Source: an uncultured Clostridia bacterium
Lineage (GTDB): Bacteria > Bacillota > Clostridia > Oscillospirales > Ruminococcaceae
Reading direction: 5' to 3'
Assembly (NCBI GenBank): GCA_946567425.1
Contig: CAMNXF010000007.1
Location: 62,001 to 126,000, forward strand
DNA: 64,000 bases
Position numbers and translations under genes: made by a program. The notes beneath the pieces were generated by a model. That model searched no databases. It saw only the letters and a list, made by a program, of their open reading frames with translations, and had not been told where the DNA came from. The first letter of the stretch is position 1. The number at the start of each line of letters is the position of its first letter. Positions 17,514 through 25,107 of this stretch are shown one piece after another.

Positions 17514-18046
17514 TGGATAGCCGCGCGGACCTTGTCCGAACGCTCCTCGCCGCACAGCACGCGTACCAGTTCCAACCCGAACTCAATTGCCATACCCGCT
17601 CCCGCAGCAGTGGTGAAAATGCCGTCCGTGACAACCTTTTTATCGGAGAGCTTTGCCCCGCTAAGAAATTTCTCATAACCTGGGAAACAGATTGCCTCTT
17701 TGCCCTCCAGCAATCCCTTTTTACCGAGAATTGACGGAGCGGCGCAGATAGCCCCAATCGGAATGCTGTTCTTCACGCAGTAGTCCACCGATGCCTGAAC
17801 CACGGGATCAGCCTCGATATTCAGCATCCCGGGCATACCGCCGGGCAGCACGATCATCTCCAGACGCTCGTCCAACTCCACCTGCATATCGGTCATATCG
17901 CACAGCACGGGAATGCCGTGAGAGCTTTTAACCGCGTCATTTTTTATTCCGACCGTTACCACGTCGAGTTCCGCGCGCCGCAGCATATCTATTGGTGCAA
18001 TAGCCTCAGTTTCCTCAAATCCGTCAGCTAAAAAAACATAAATCAT
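17501..18046 (-). CDS. DJ-1/PfpI family protein (YajL-like)
   Basis: A 181-residue DJ-1 superfamily protein. The N-terminal DGFEETEAIAPIDMLRRAEL supplies the conserved Glu near residue 13, and the nucleophile elbow GAICAAPSILGKKGLLEGK supplies the reactive Cys near residue 100. PGGMPG precedes the oxyanion region and TAAGAGMAIEFGLELVRVL follows it. Relatives act as glyoxalase III or as protein-repair/stress proteins; the exact activity is not decided by sequence. It overlaps the DUF2156 gene upstream (ATGA) and 5-FCL downstream. Confidence 0.88.
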   Translation of the reverse strand: MIYVFLADGFEETEAIAPIDMLRRAELDVVTVGIKNDAVKSSHGIPVLCDMTDMQVELDERLEMIVLPGGMPGMLNIEADPVVQASVDYCVKNSIPIGAICAAPSILGKKGLLEGKEAICFPGYEKFLSGAKLSDKKVVTDGIFTTAAGAGMAIEFGLELVRVLCGEERSDKVRAAIQCAN

Positions 18047-18954
18047 AGTTGATCTCCTCCAAACGTTATTACAAACTTTTCCTCAAGAAAAACCGGGTGA
18101 TACGACAACTTTGCCTTGCGCAGACCCTCCGCGCCCGTATCCTCCTCACGGTTGATATACTTGTACTTTCCGCCGAGCGACTTGACGAACTCGCGGTTCA
18201 CCGCCGTGTACGCACCTTGAAACTCTCGCAGCGCTTTTTCAACATGGACGACGAAGCAGTCCTCCGACGACCGCTCGCCGAACGTGAACGCCTGTACCTC
18301 GCCGTTTACGCGGAGCACGCCGCCGGTATACCCCAACTCGCCGTAATGCTTGAACGAGCACTCCACGATGCAAAGCTCCTCGCGCTTGCTCTCGGCAAGC
18401 TCAGACATCTCGCATTTTTCGATGTTCTCCGAACGCCAGCGATCGTTCATCTCCTTGCATTCGGCGATGTTGTCGGCGGTAAGCGGTTCAAAGCTCCAAT
18501 CGTTCTCATAAAATCGGTTAAGGTGATTGCGCTTGCCGTGATATTTCTTCCCCGCGAGATTCTCCAGATCCTCCGCAAGGTACACATAATCGCAGATATC
18601 GCGGTTTAAAACGGCTTTCACGTTCGGGTACGCTTCTGTCAGCCTTTGCGTAATGTCCTTGTTGGCGACTATCGTAAGCGGAGTGTCTTTTTCCGCACAG
18701 TATTCACGCAGCAATCCGACGGCGGTTTTCATATCTCCGCCGCCTGCGGGGTAAATAAACCGTGTTCCTTTTCCGCTGCCGTTTTTGACGAAATAAAATC
18801 CCTCTGCGAAACAAACCTCAACGTTATAGACATTACGCCACACGAAATTATTCCCGAACGTGTACTCGCAGCCGCGAAAATCGGATTCTGCCAATAGTTC
18901 GCGCGCCTTTTCCATATCGGAAAACTCAATTCTTTTAAATTCCGTTTCAGCCAT
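18043..18954 (-). CDS. DUF2156 (LPG synthase C-terminal-like) protein
   Basis: A 303-residue soluble protein of the DUF2156 group, the GNAT-like double domain found at the C-terminus of MprF-type lysyl-phosphatidylglycerol synthases. Signs are CEYTFGNNFVWRNVYNVEVC near 29-48, the middle KKYHGKRNHLNRFYENDWSF near 135-155, GGVLRVNGEVQAFTFGERSS, and the end KYKYINREEDTGAEGLRKAK followed by YHPVFLEEKF. No membrane domain is present, so it is not a complete MprF; a soluble aminoacyl or acyl transferase is possible. It is coupled to tmk upstream (8-bp overlap) and to the DJ-1 gene downstream. Confidence 0.82.
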   Translation of the reverse strand: MAETEFKRIEFSDMEKARELLAESDFRGCEYTFGNNFVWRNVYNVEVCFAEGFYFVKNGSGKGTRFIYPAGGGDMKTAVGLLREYCAEKDTPLTIVANKDITQRLTEAYPNVKAVLNRDICDYVYLAEDLENLAGKKYHGKRNHLNRFYENDWSFEPLTADNIAECKEMNDRWRSENIEKCEMSELAESKREELCIVECSFKHYGELGYTGGVLRVNGEVQAFTFGERSSEDCFVVHVEKALREFQGAYTAVNREFVKSLGGKYKYINREEDTGAEGLRKAKLSYHPVFLEEKFVITFGGDQL

Positions 18955-19621
18955 TTTTTAACAAATTCCTCATCATATCGCAGATCTGCATATAAATGTC
19001 CTCGATAGCGAGCGGATGATCTCCCTCGGCACAGTTGATGATCTGCCAACCGCACTGATCTGCGGAATACATCGCGCTCCTGCGGCACTCCTCCAGAAAT
19101 CTTATGTCCGCCTCGTGAATATCCTTTCGGCTCTCGTCGCCGTCATAGCGCTCCCTGAGAAGCTTCTGGGATATTTCGATCGGCATATCGAGATAAATTA
19201 CCATATCGGGTTCGGGCAGCCCCAGCTTCACATACTCAAACTCCATAAGCCAGTTCAGGAAGCTCTCATGGTTTTCGGGCGGCATCTTTGTAAGCTGATA
19301 AATCGCGTTGGATGTGGTGTATCGCCCCGAAAGAATAACTCCTCCGTCCTCGTAAAAATCGCGCCAGTCGGTCATATAGCTGATATACCTGTCGACAGCG
19401 TACATTGCCGAAGCGGCATATGCACCGTTGATTCCCTCGCACGGTATCTCGCCTTTGAGGTACTCCGAGATCAGCTTTCCGCTTGTCGCCTTGTAATTGG
19501 GAAAGCTGACCGCGCGGCATTTCACGCCGCTGTCCTTGAGATAACTCTCGGAAAGCTCGAGCTGTGTAGATTTTCCGCAGCCGTCCAGTCCCTCTAAAAC
19601 AACAACTTTTCCTTTTCCCAT
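18947..19621 (-). CDS. tmk: Thymidylate kinase
   Basis: A dTMP kinase of 224 residues, phosphorylating dTMP to dTDP. It has the P-loop GLDGCGKST at residues 10-18, the DRYISYM DRx-type motif near 97, the ILSGRYTTSNAIYQ substrate region near 117 and a lid segment LLRERYDGDESRKDIHEAD. It is a little longer than typical bacterial Tmk and has a clostridial-type lid. It is first in the long minus-strand run and has a clear promoter 36-64 bp upstream of its start. Confidence 0.92.
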   Translation of the reverse strand: MGKGKVVVLEGLDGCGKSTQLELSESYLKDSGVKCRAVSFPNYKATSGKLISEYLKGEIPCEGINGAYAASAMYAVDRYISYMTDWRDFYEDGGVILSGRYTTSNAIYQLTKMPPENHESFLNWLMEFEYVKLGLPEPDMVIYLDMPIEISQKLLRERYDGDESRKDIHEADIRFLEECRRSAMYSADQCGWQIINCAEGDHPLAIEDIYMQICDMMRNLLKNG

Positions 19622-19656
19622 ATTTTACCTGCTCTCATACATAATGATACATATAT

Positions 19657-19685
19657 ATTGTACCATAAAATTGTAATTTAGTCAA
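19657..19685 (-). promoter_or_regulatory. Sigma-A promoter of the tmk cluster
   Basis: Minus-strand TTGACT (19680-19685), a 17-bp spacer and TACAAT (19657-19662), about 36 bp before the tmk start. It is the only strong promoter seen for the downstream 13-gene run. Confidence 0.7.
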
Positions 19686-19706
19686 TATTTACGTAAAATT
19701 TTCAGT

Positions 19707-19747
19707 AAAAAAACTAAAACGCCTTGGGAAATCAAGCCCGAAAGCGT
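19707..19747 (-). terminator. Intrinsic terminator after the M42/GNAT cluster
   Basis: On the minus strand an AACGC..GGG/CCC..GCGTT hairpin with slight mismatch is followed by TTTTAGTTTTTTT. It begins a few bases after the stop codon of the GNAT gene and upstream of the tmk promoter, separating the two minus-strand transcripts. Confidence 0.6.
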
Positions 19748-19755
19748 TCGCAATA

Positions 19756-20472
19756 CTATTCCGATAAAAGGCGGCAGGCGTATCCGACGTGAACGAACCC
19801 CGACTTGCGGTAAAAATCGAGCAGCCCGTCCCCGCAGATAACATAAACTCTGCTCTCTGAAAACTCCGCGCAGACCGCTGAAATAAGCCGCCGTGCGTTT
19901 CCGCGTCCGCGTTTTTCGGGAAGCGTCGCAATTTGCGAAAGCAGCACCTCGCCGTTAATGTCGTGCTGAACCGCCAGCACCGAGCCGTCCAGCTTGCGGA
20001 ACCGCGTCACGCCGTGCCGCGTCCTATGCGACATATCAAGGTACCACGGCTCGTATTCGATATCAAAAGCGGTTTTCAGCACGACGTAAACGTCGCCGAG
20101 CGGCGGCTCCGTTTCGATATCGCACGGCACAGCATTACCCTCAAACCGCATTACATTCACCTTTTCAAGAAGGCACGGCAGCAGCCTTGACAGGCGCTCG
20201 CCCGCAGCTTCCGAGCAGAATATCTCCGCAAATCCGCCGAACACGAAAAACTCCGCAAGCTCCTCAAAATCGCATTCTCCGCACTCGTACAGCACAAAAC
20301 CGCCGTTTAATTCCGCGAGGAACGCACGTCCCGCGTGAAATTCCCCGACGTAAAAGCGGCAGAAATCGTATTTCAGCCCATAGCAAAACAGAAGCGCCCG
20401 AATTTTCTGCGCTTCGATACCGTGTTTCGGTAGTCCGTCCAACTCCCCGTCCGTCTGCGCGCGCCTTATCAT
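19756..20472 (-). CDS. GNAT family acetyltransferase with N-terminal extension
   Basis: A 238-residue protein. The last 90 residues form a GNAT core: SVLAVQHDINGEVLLSQIAT, the acetyl-CoA loop LPEKRGRGNARRLISAVCAE (R-G-x-G-x-A variant), and GDGLLDFYRKSGFVHVGYAC. The first 140 residues are a second alpha/beta region that resembles a degenerate GNAT half, as in tandem-GNAT proteins. The substrate is unknown. It overlaps the M42 gene upstream by 4 bp (ATGA) and is the last gene before a terminator. Confidence 0.72.
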   Translation of the reverse strand: MIRRAQTDGELDGLPKHGIEAQKIRALLFCYGLKYDFCRFYVGEFHAGRAFLAELNGGFVLYECGECDFEELAEFFVFGGFAEIFCSEAAGERLSRLLPCLLEKVNVMRFEGNAVPCDIETEPPLGDVYVVLKTAFDIEYEPWYLDMSHRTRHGVTRFRKLDGSVLAVQHDINGEVLLSQIATLPEKRGRGNARRLISAVCAEFSESRVYVICGDGLLDFYRKSGFVHVGYACRLLSE

Positions 20473-21482
20473 AACTCGCCGACAGCCGAGAGCATTAACT
20501 CCGCAAGCGCCTTGACCGCCTCAAAGTCGCTCATTTTGATAACGCATGACGGCGAGTGCAGATACCTGCATGGTACGGAGATCGCGCAGGTGCGCACCCC
20601 GCCCGCGCTTACGTGGATAGCGCCGCTGTCGTTGCCGCCCGCGACCAGAGTTTTGGTCTGTACGGGGATACCGTTTGCCTTTGCGGTCTCGAATGCCAGC
20701 GAATACAGTCCGCGATCGTAAACAGTGCTTCTGTCCATAAAAGACACTACCGCACCCTTGCCAAGCTCGCAGACGCGCCTTGCACCCGAAACTCCCGCAA
20801 CATCACAGGCAGTCGTGGTCTCCAGAACAACCGCGATATCGGGAGCGACCGTGAATGCCGCCGCTTTTGCGCCGCGCGTTCCGACCTCCTCCTGTACTGT
20901 GAACGCGTACCACGCATCATATTCGGGTCCGTCATTTATCAAATCCATCATAACCAAGCACCCCGCGCGATCGTCGATAGCCTTGCCCTTGACGAAACCA
21001 TCGCCGAATTCAAAGAAATCCGCGTCAAAATAAGCGTAGCTTCCGCGCGGAGCGAGCTGCTCCGCCTCCTCGCGAAATGCCGCACCGATGTCGATATATA
21101 AATCGCCAAAATCGGGGATCTTCTTACGCTCGTCCGAGGACTGCTGATGTATCGCTTTCGTGCCTATAACGCCCGACGCGCCGCTTTCAAGGGTCACTCC
21201 CCTGCCGAGCGTGACGGCGGGATTTATGCCGCCCACCGCGCCGAAGCTCAGAAAACCGTCCTCGTCCGCGTCGGTTATCATAAAGCCGACCTCGTCCATG
21301 TGCGCAGCAAACATTATTTTGTGTTTCGGACTTTTTCTGCCCTTTTTAAACGCGATAAGATTGCCGAGATTATCCTTAAAAACCTTATCGGCACGGATAT
21401 TCATGCGTATAAACTCACGCACCCGAGCCTCGTCACCCGACGCGCCGTTCAACAGGCACAGCTCTTTCAGTCTTTCAAGCAT
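20469..21482 (-). CDS. M42 family metallo-aminopeptidase (copy 2)
   Basis: A 337-residue cytosolic di-zinc or di-cobalt aminopeptidase of the M42 glutamyl aminopeptidase/endoglucanase-like family. Start ATG 21480-21482 opens with MLERLKELCLLNGASGDEAR, the standard N-terminus. Ligand motifs are FAAHMDEVGFM (His), KAIDDRAGC (bridging Asp), QEEVGTRGAKAAA (catalytic Glu) and a C-terminal RYLHSPSCVIKMSD. It overlaps the preceding M42 gene by 8 bp. The two copies differ widely, so they are old paralogues, probably with different peptide preferences or forming mixed dodecamers. Confidence 0.9.
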   Translation of the reverse strand: MLERLKELCLLNGASGDEARVREFIRMNIRADKVFKDNLGNLIAFKKGRKSPKHKIMFAAHMDEVGFMITDADEDGFLSFGAVGGINPAVTLGRGVTLESGASGVIGTKAIHQQSSDERKKIPDFGDLYIDIGAAFREEAEQLAPRGSYAYFDADFFEFGDGFVKGKAIDDRAGCLVMMDLINDGPEYDAWYAFTVQEEVGTRGAKAAAFTVAPDIAVVLETTTACDVAGVSGARRVCELGKGAVVSFMDRSTVYDRGLYSLAFETAKANGIPVQTKTLVAGGNDSGAIHVSAGGVRTCAISVPCRYLHSPSCVIKMSDFEAVKALAELMLSAVGEL

Positions 21483-22494
21483 TTGCCACACCTCCCGCGT
21501 ATTCGGCGATAAGCCTTGCGGTTGCCGAAATGTCATTTAAATCCACGGTCTCAACGGAAGTGTGCATATACCGTATCGGAAATGAAAGCGTGCAGCATTT
21601 AGCTCCCTTGCCCGCGACAGCGATCTCGTCAGTGTTTGTGCTTGTGAGATCGGGCATTACTTCGCTTGTGAACGGTATATTACAGCGTTTGGCGAGTTCC
21701 CGCAGCGCGTTCGACATCCCCTTGTCAAGACACGGCGAAAAGCCTATCATAACGCCGCTCCCGAGCATTGCCGTCTCCTTCGGATCGCTGTCGGGAGTTC
21801 TGCCGAACGACACGTCGACCGCTATCGCTTCGTCAGCCTGTATGCGGAACGCCGCTTGCTTCGCGCCGCGCGAACCCGTTTCCTCCTGTGCCGAGAAGCA
21901 CACCGCCAGATCGTACCTCAAAGACTTGCCTTTAAGTATATCAAGCGCTTCCAGAATTGCGCATACTCCGCTGCGGTCGTCCACCGCAGGCGCGGAAATT
22001 AGACTGCCGCAAAGCTCGCGGAAACGCGAATTGACTGTAACGCGGTCGCCGAGGGAAATAACCTCCTCTGCTTGCTCTTTAGTAATTCCGACGTCAATCG
22101 AAATATCGCCTATCTCTGGCGCTTTATTGTCTTTGGAAACATGCGGCGGCAGCGCGGAAACAACGCCTTGTACAGCCCTCTTTCCGTGAACGGTAACGGA
22201 CTGCGCAAGATACGTCTTTATATCGGGTGAACCGCAAGTGCCTACGCTTAAAAAACCCTTTTCGTCTATATAGGTCACAATCAAGCCCACGCTGTCGATA
22301 TGCGCGTCGAGAAGCAGCGTTTTCGCGTTCGGTCTTCCACATTTTATAAAGCCCGTCACGTTCCCGAAATCGTCAACGGAAACGCCGTCCGCGTATTGTG
22401 TCAAAAGCTCCGCAACCTTACGGGAAGCGGAAAACTCGTCGCCCGAAACGCCTGTCTCCTCAGTCAGCGCCTTGAGTGCCGCTTTAATATCCAA
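21475..22494 (-). CDS. M42 family metallo-aminopeptidase (copy 1)
   Basis: A 339-residue M42 aminopeptidase. The metal-binding signs are LLDAHIDSVGLIV (near 60-72, His-x-Asp), APAVDDRSGV (near 169-178), SAQEETGSRGAKQAA (near 203-217) and a terminal RYMHTSVETVDLND. It acts on short peptides in the cytoplasm. It follows the ImmA/IrrE gene by 13 bp and overlaps copy 2 downstream. Its place beneath an XRE/ImmA pair suggests shared expression, though that is inferred from spacing alone. Confidence 0.9.
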   Translation of the reverse strand: MDIKAALKALTEETGVSGDEFSASRKVAELLTQYADGVSVDDFGNVTGFIKCGRPNAKTLLLDAHIDSVGLIVTYIDEKGFLSVGTCGSPDIKTYLAQSVTVHGKRAVQGVVSALPPHVSKDNKAPEIGDISIDVGITKEQAEEVISLGDRVTVNSRFRELCGSLISAPAVDDRSGVCAILEALDILKGKSLRYDLAVCFSAQEETGSRGAKQAAFRIQADEAIAVDVSFGRTPDSDPKETAMLGSGVMIGFSPCLDKGMSNALRELAKRCNIPFTSEVMPDLTSTNTDEIAVAGKGAKCCTLSFPIRYMHTSVETVDLNDISATARLIAEYAGGVANA

Positions 22495-22507
22495 AGCAAT
22501 TCACATC

Positions 22508-23002
22508 CTATTTCAGAAAATTATTTTTTATGTCGGCGAGGTTAAAATTGTATCCCTTGAAGTTCATAGTTTCAAGCTTCAGCCAGACAAGCTCGCTCGG
22601 AAAACTCAAATTTGCCGCCAGAACGTCCATGCTGTTGCAGTAGGACGCCTCGTCCAGAACGCTCTCGTCGGATATCAGTATGCACGCCGCGAACAAATTA
22701 GCCTCACGCTCGGTCTTGTCGCTGCTGAGGAAAAGCGTATTCTCGCGTATGCCGCCCGCCGAAAGCTCGCGGTGCAGCATATCGTGCCCCAGCTCGTGAG
22801 CACACACCACCGCCTTTGTCGTCCTGTCCAGCTCGTCATTGATGACGATATAGCGGCAGCCGTTCTCACAGATATAAAAGCCCTTAAGCCCGCCCAGATG
22901 ACGGTACCACACATTCGCTCCCGAATTTTCGGCAGTCTCGAAAATATTTCTGCCGCCGAATTCTTCAAGAACCTCCTCCGCCTTTTCAATAATATGGCGC
23001 AT
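22508..23002 (-). CDS. ImmA/IrrE family metallopeptidase
   Basis: A 164-residue protein with the zinc motif AHELGHDMLH near residues 68-77 (HExxH). It is preceded by RYIVINDELDRTTKAVVCAH and followed by the third-ligand region REANLFAACILI, as in ImmA/IrrE (COG2856). Relatives cleave a partner XRE repressor to induce its targets, as ImmA does to ImmR. The XRE gene lies 2 bp upstream, the classic repressor/anti-repressor arrangement. No integrase, excisionase or conjugation gene is nearby, so this is a chromosomal regulatory pair and not obviously a mobile element. Confidence 0.88.
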   Translation of the reverse strand: MRHIIEKAEEVLEEFGGRNIFETAENSGANVWYRHLGGLKGFYICENGCRYIVINDELDRTTKAVVCAHELGHDMLHRELSAGGIRENTLFLSSDKTEREANLFAACILISDESVLDEASYCNSMDVLAANLSFPSELVWLKLETMNFKGYNFNLADIKNNFLK

Positions 23003-23004
23003 TT

Positions 23005-23397
23005 TTACTTCCCGTTCTTAAGAGAATCCTCGTAGATCTCGGTCAGGCAGCGCATAAGGTTGGTCTTGTCCTCGTTTGAAAGGGAGTTACCCGCCAACAG
23101 ACCGCGCGACTGCACAAGGAATTTCATAGCGGCAGTGGGGTCCTGTCCCTTGTCGGTAATTCTCTTGATAAAACGCTCCTCGATAGTGAGCTCCATATCA
23201 ATGTTGTCGTCCGCGAGAAACTCGGGCGTTACGTCAAGCTGCTTTGCAATTTTTTCTAGAACGCTCTTTCTGGGCTTGCGCGTGCCGCTCATATAATAAG
23301 CGAACGCACGGTATGTAATGCCCACGCTCTCCGCAAAATCCACGCGTCTTATGCGTCTTCTGTTAAGCATAATATCCAGTTTTTCATTCATCTTCAT
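23005..23397 (-). CDS. XRE-family transcriptional repressor
   Basis: A 130-residue protein with an N-terminal XRE helix-turn-helix (residues 1-60: KLDIMLNRRRIRRVDFAESV, GITYRAFAYYMSGTRKPRKS, VLEKIAKQLDVTPEFLADD). The C-terminal 65 residues are helical and probably dimerise or offer the protease site. The start at ATG 23395-23397 follows an ideal AGGAGG 7 bases upstream; a longer reading would consume the operator and lacks a ribosome site. It partners with the ImmA/IrrE protease immediately downstream. A perfect palindrome sits between its promoter and start, suggesting autorepression. Confidence 0.88.
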   Translation of the reverse strand: MKMNEKLDIMLNRRRIRRVDFAESVGITYRAFAYYMSGTRKPRKSVLEKIAKQLDVTPEFLADDNIDMELTIEERFIKRITDKGQDPTAAMKFLVQSRGLLAGNSLSNEDKTNLMRCLTEIYEDSLKNGK

Positions 23398-23425
23398 AAC
23401 GTATATCCTCCTGAAAATATGTCCT

Positions 23426-23442
23426 TGTAATTGGCAATTACA
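23426..23442. promoter_or_regulatory. Perfect 17-bp palindrome, probable XRE operator
   Basis: TGTAATTG-G-CAATTACA, 8-bp arms with a single central base. It lies about 16 bp downstream of the -10 element of the XRE promoter, within the early leader. A repressor bound here would block its own transcription. The operator role is inferred from position. Confidence 0.65.
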
Positions 23443-23457
23443 GACATTCACACTTAT

Positions 23458-23486
23458 ATTATATCAGTGAACAGCAAATTTGTCAA
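23458..23486 (-). promoter_or_regulatory. Consensus sigma-A promoter of the XRE/ImmA/M42 cluster
   Basis: Minus strand: TTGACA (23481-23486), exactly 17 bp, then TATAAT (23458-23463). Both hexamers are perfect consensus, so the promoter should be very strong unless repressed. Confidence 0.85.
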
Positions 23487-23500
23487 GTCCCGCCGGCAAA

Positions 23501-23516
23501 ATTATTTTTATTCATT
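23501..23516 (-). promoter_or_regulatory. ARG-box-like site 1 upstream of argG
   Basis: The minus strand reads AATGAATAAAAATAAT, close to the Bacillus ArgR/AhrC operator half (TGAATAAAAAT). It lies about 100 bp upstream of the argG -35 element. Confidence 0.45.
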
Positions 23517-23583
23517 ATCTCGCATATTATCCGCCAAAAAGAAGATTATCGTAAAAAATATTAAAAAAAAAACGCATATTATT

Positions 23584-23614
23584 GAATAATATTCCGTTTT
23601 ATGAATAAAACTAC
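23584..23614 (+). promoter_or_regulatory. ARG-box-like sites 2 and 3 abutting the argG promoter
   Basis: GAATA-A-TATTC (23584-23594) is a palindrome of the ARG-box type. A further half site, TGAATAAAACTA, starts at 23602 and ends beside the -35 hexamer at 23615. Spacing of about one to two helical turns would suit an ArgR hexamer repressing argG in excess arginine. Confidence 0.45.
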
Positions 23615-23642
23615 TTGACATTTTAAAAAAAAGGTGTATAAT
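23615..23642 (+). promoter_or_regulatory. Sigma-A promoter of argG
   Basis: TTGACA (23615-23620), 16 bp, TATAAT (23637-23642), 38 bp before the argG ATG. An AAGGAG ribosome site precedes the start. Confidence 0.8.
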
Positions 23643-23680
23643 AGCTATTGTAAATATTTTTCCAAAAGGAGACTTTTATT

Positions 23681-24904
23681 ATGGCACAGGAGATTAAAAA
23701 GGTTATTTTAGCATATTCGGGCGGTTTGGATACGTCCATTATCATTCCGTGGCTGAGAGAAACATATGAGGGCTGCGAGGTAATCTGCGTTGCGGGCAAC
23801 GTGGGGCAGGACGCGGAACTGGACGGTCTTGAGGAGAGAGCCAAGAAAACAGGCGCTTCCAAGCTCTACATCGAGGATATCCAGGACGAATTTGTAAACG
23901 ACTTCGTTTTCCCGACGCTGAAAGCGGGTGCGAAGTATGAGGGCTATCTGCTCGGCACGTCGTTCGCGCGTCCTCCTATCGCGAAGAGACTTGTTGAGAT
24001 CGCGAAAAAAGAGAACGCGGACGCTATCTGCCACGGCTGCACGGGCAAGGGCAACGATCAGGTGCGCTTTGAGCTGACGATAAAGGCGCTCGCTCCCGAG
24101 CTGAAGATAATCGCGCCGTGGAGAATTTGGGACATTAAATCGCGCGACCAGGAGATAGACTATGCGGAGGCGCACAACGTTCCGATAAAGATAAACCGTG
24201 AGACAAACTACTCCAAGGATATGAACCTCTGGCACCTTTCGCACGAGGGTCTCGACCTTGAGGATCCTGCGAACGAGCCGCAGTACAACAAGCCCGGCTT
24301 CCTTGAACTCGGCGTTTCACCCGAGCAGGCTCCCGACAAGCCCACCTACATTACCATTCACTTTGAAAAGGGCATACCGACCGAGCTGAACGGCGAGAAA
24401 ATGGACGGCGTAAAGCTCATCAAAACGCTGAACAAGCTCGGTGGCGAGAACGGCATCGGTTTGTTCGACGTTGTTGAAAACCGTCTGGTAGGTATGAAAT
24501 CGCGCGGCGTTTACGAGACCCCCGGCGGTACTATTCTGTATCACGCGCATGAAGTTCTGGAGACTATCTGCCTTGACAAGGAAACTCAGCACTACAAAGC
24601 GGGTCTGGCGCAGAAGTATGCGGATATCGTGTACAACGGACAGTGGTACACACCGCTCCGTGAGGCTATGGACGCTTTCGTCGACAAAACGCAGGAGACC
24701 TGCACGGGCGACGTTAAGCTCAAGCTCTACAAGGGCAACATCATCAACGCAGGCGTAACTTCTCCGTACACGCTGTACAGCGAGGACTTTGCTTCGTTCG
24801 GCGAGGACGACGTCTACGACCAGAAGGACAGCGCCGGCTTTATCAACCTGTTCGGTCTGCCTATCAAGGTCAAGGCGCTGCTTGACGCGGAGAGAAACAA
24901 GTAA
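23681..24904 (+). CDS. argG: Argininosuccinate synthase
   Basis: A 407-residue ArgG joining citrulline and aspartate with ATP, the penultimate step of arginine synthesis. The N-type ATP pyrophosphatase loop [11 protein letters not shown] lies near residues 10-20. [15 protein letters not shown] near 118-132 and [20 protein letters not shown] follow, and [19 protein letters not shown] is near the end of the synthetase domain. It is first in the arginine cluster and has a strong promoter with ARG-box-like sites. A hairpin sits between it and argH, so argG may be transcribed partly alone. Confidence 0.97.
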   Translation: MAQEIKKVILAYSGGLDTSIIIPWLRETYEGCEVICVAGNVGQDAELDGLEERAKKTGASKLYIEDIQDEFVNDFVFPTLKAGAKYEGYLLGTSFARPPIAKRLVEIAKKENADAICHGCTGKGNDQVRFELTIKALAPELKIIAPWRIWDIKSRDQEIDYAEAHNVPIKINRETNYSKDMNLWHLSHEGLDLEDPANEPQYNKPGFLELGVSPEQAPDKPTYITIHFEKGIPTELNGEKMDGVKLIKTLNKLGGENGIGLFDVVENRLVGMKSRGVYETPGGTILYHAHEVLETICLDKETQHYKAGLAQKYADIVYNGQWYTPLREAMDAFVDKTQETCTGDVKLKLYKGNIINAGVTSPYTLYSEDFASFGEDDVYDQKDSAGFINLFGLPIKVKALLDAERNK

Positions 24905-24928
24905 GGAATTGTTCTGCGATTTTCATTC

Positions 24929-24955
24929 AAAGCGGGAAACAGCTTTTCCCGCTTT
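24929..24955 (+). terminator. Hairpin after argG (terminator or attenuator)
   Basis: 11-bp perfect stem AAAGCGGGAAA/TTTCCCGCTTT with a 5-base loop, followed by GATATGTTTTT. The U-run is offset, so termination may be partial. It lies in the 203-bp argG-argH gap, which holds no gene. The rest of the gap has a GAAT...ATTC motif (25080-25093) that could be another ARG box. Confidence 0.6.
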
Positions 24956-25107
24956 GATATGTTTTTATAAGTTCGATATTTTAATACCAATAGACATGAT
25001 AGCTCGGAAACCGAGCCTACGGGCAGTCTCATTTTTAATTTCCGGCGGGATATAACGCTAAACTGTCCGGAAGTAATTTGAATTGATTTATTCGGAGGTT
25101 TTTTGAT

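Noticed and set aside
22508..23397. XRE/ImmA pair as the control region of an integrative element
   Set aside because: No integrase, excisionase, replication or conjugation genes are nearby, and it is followed by ordinary peptidases.
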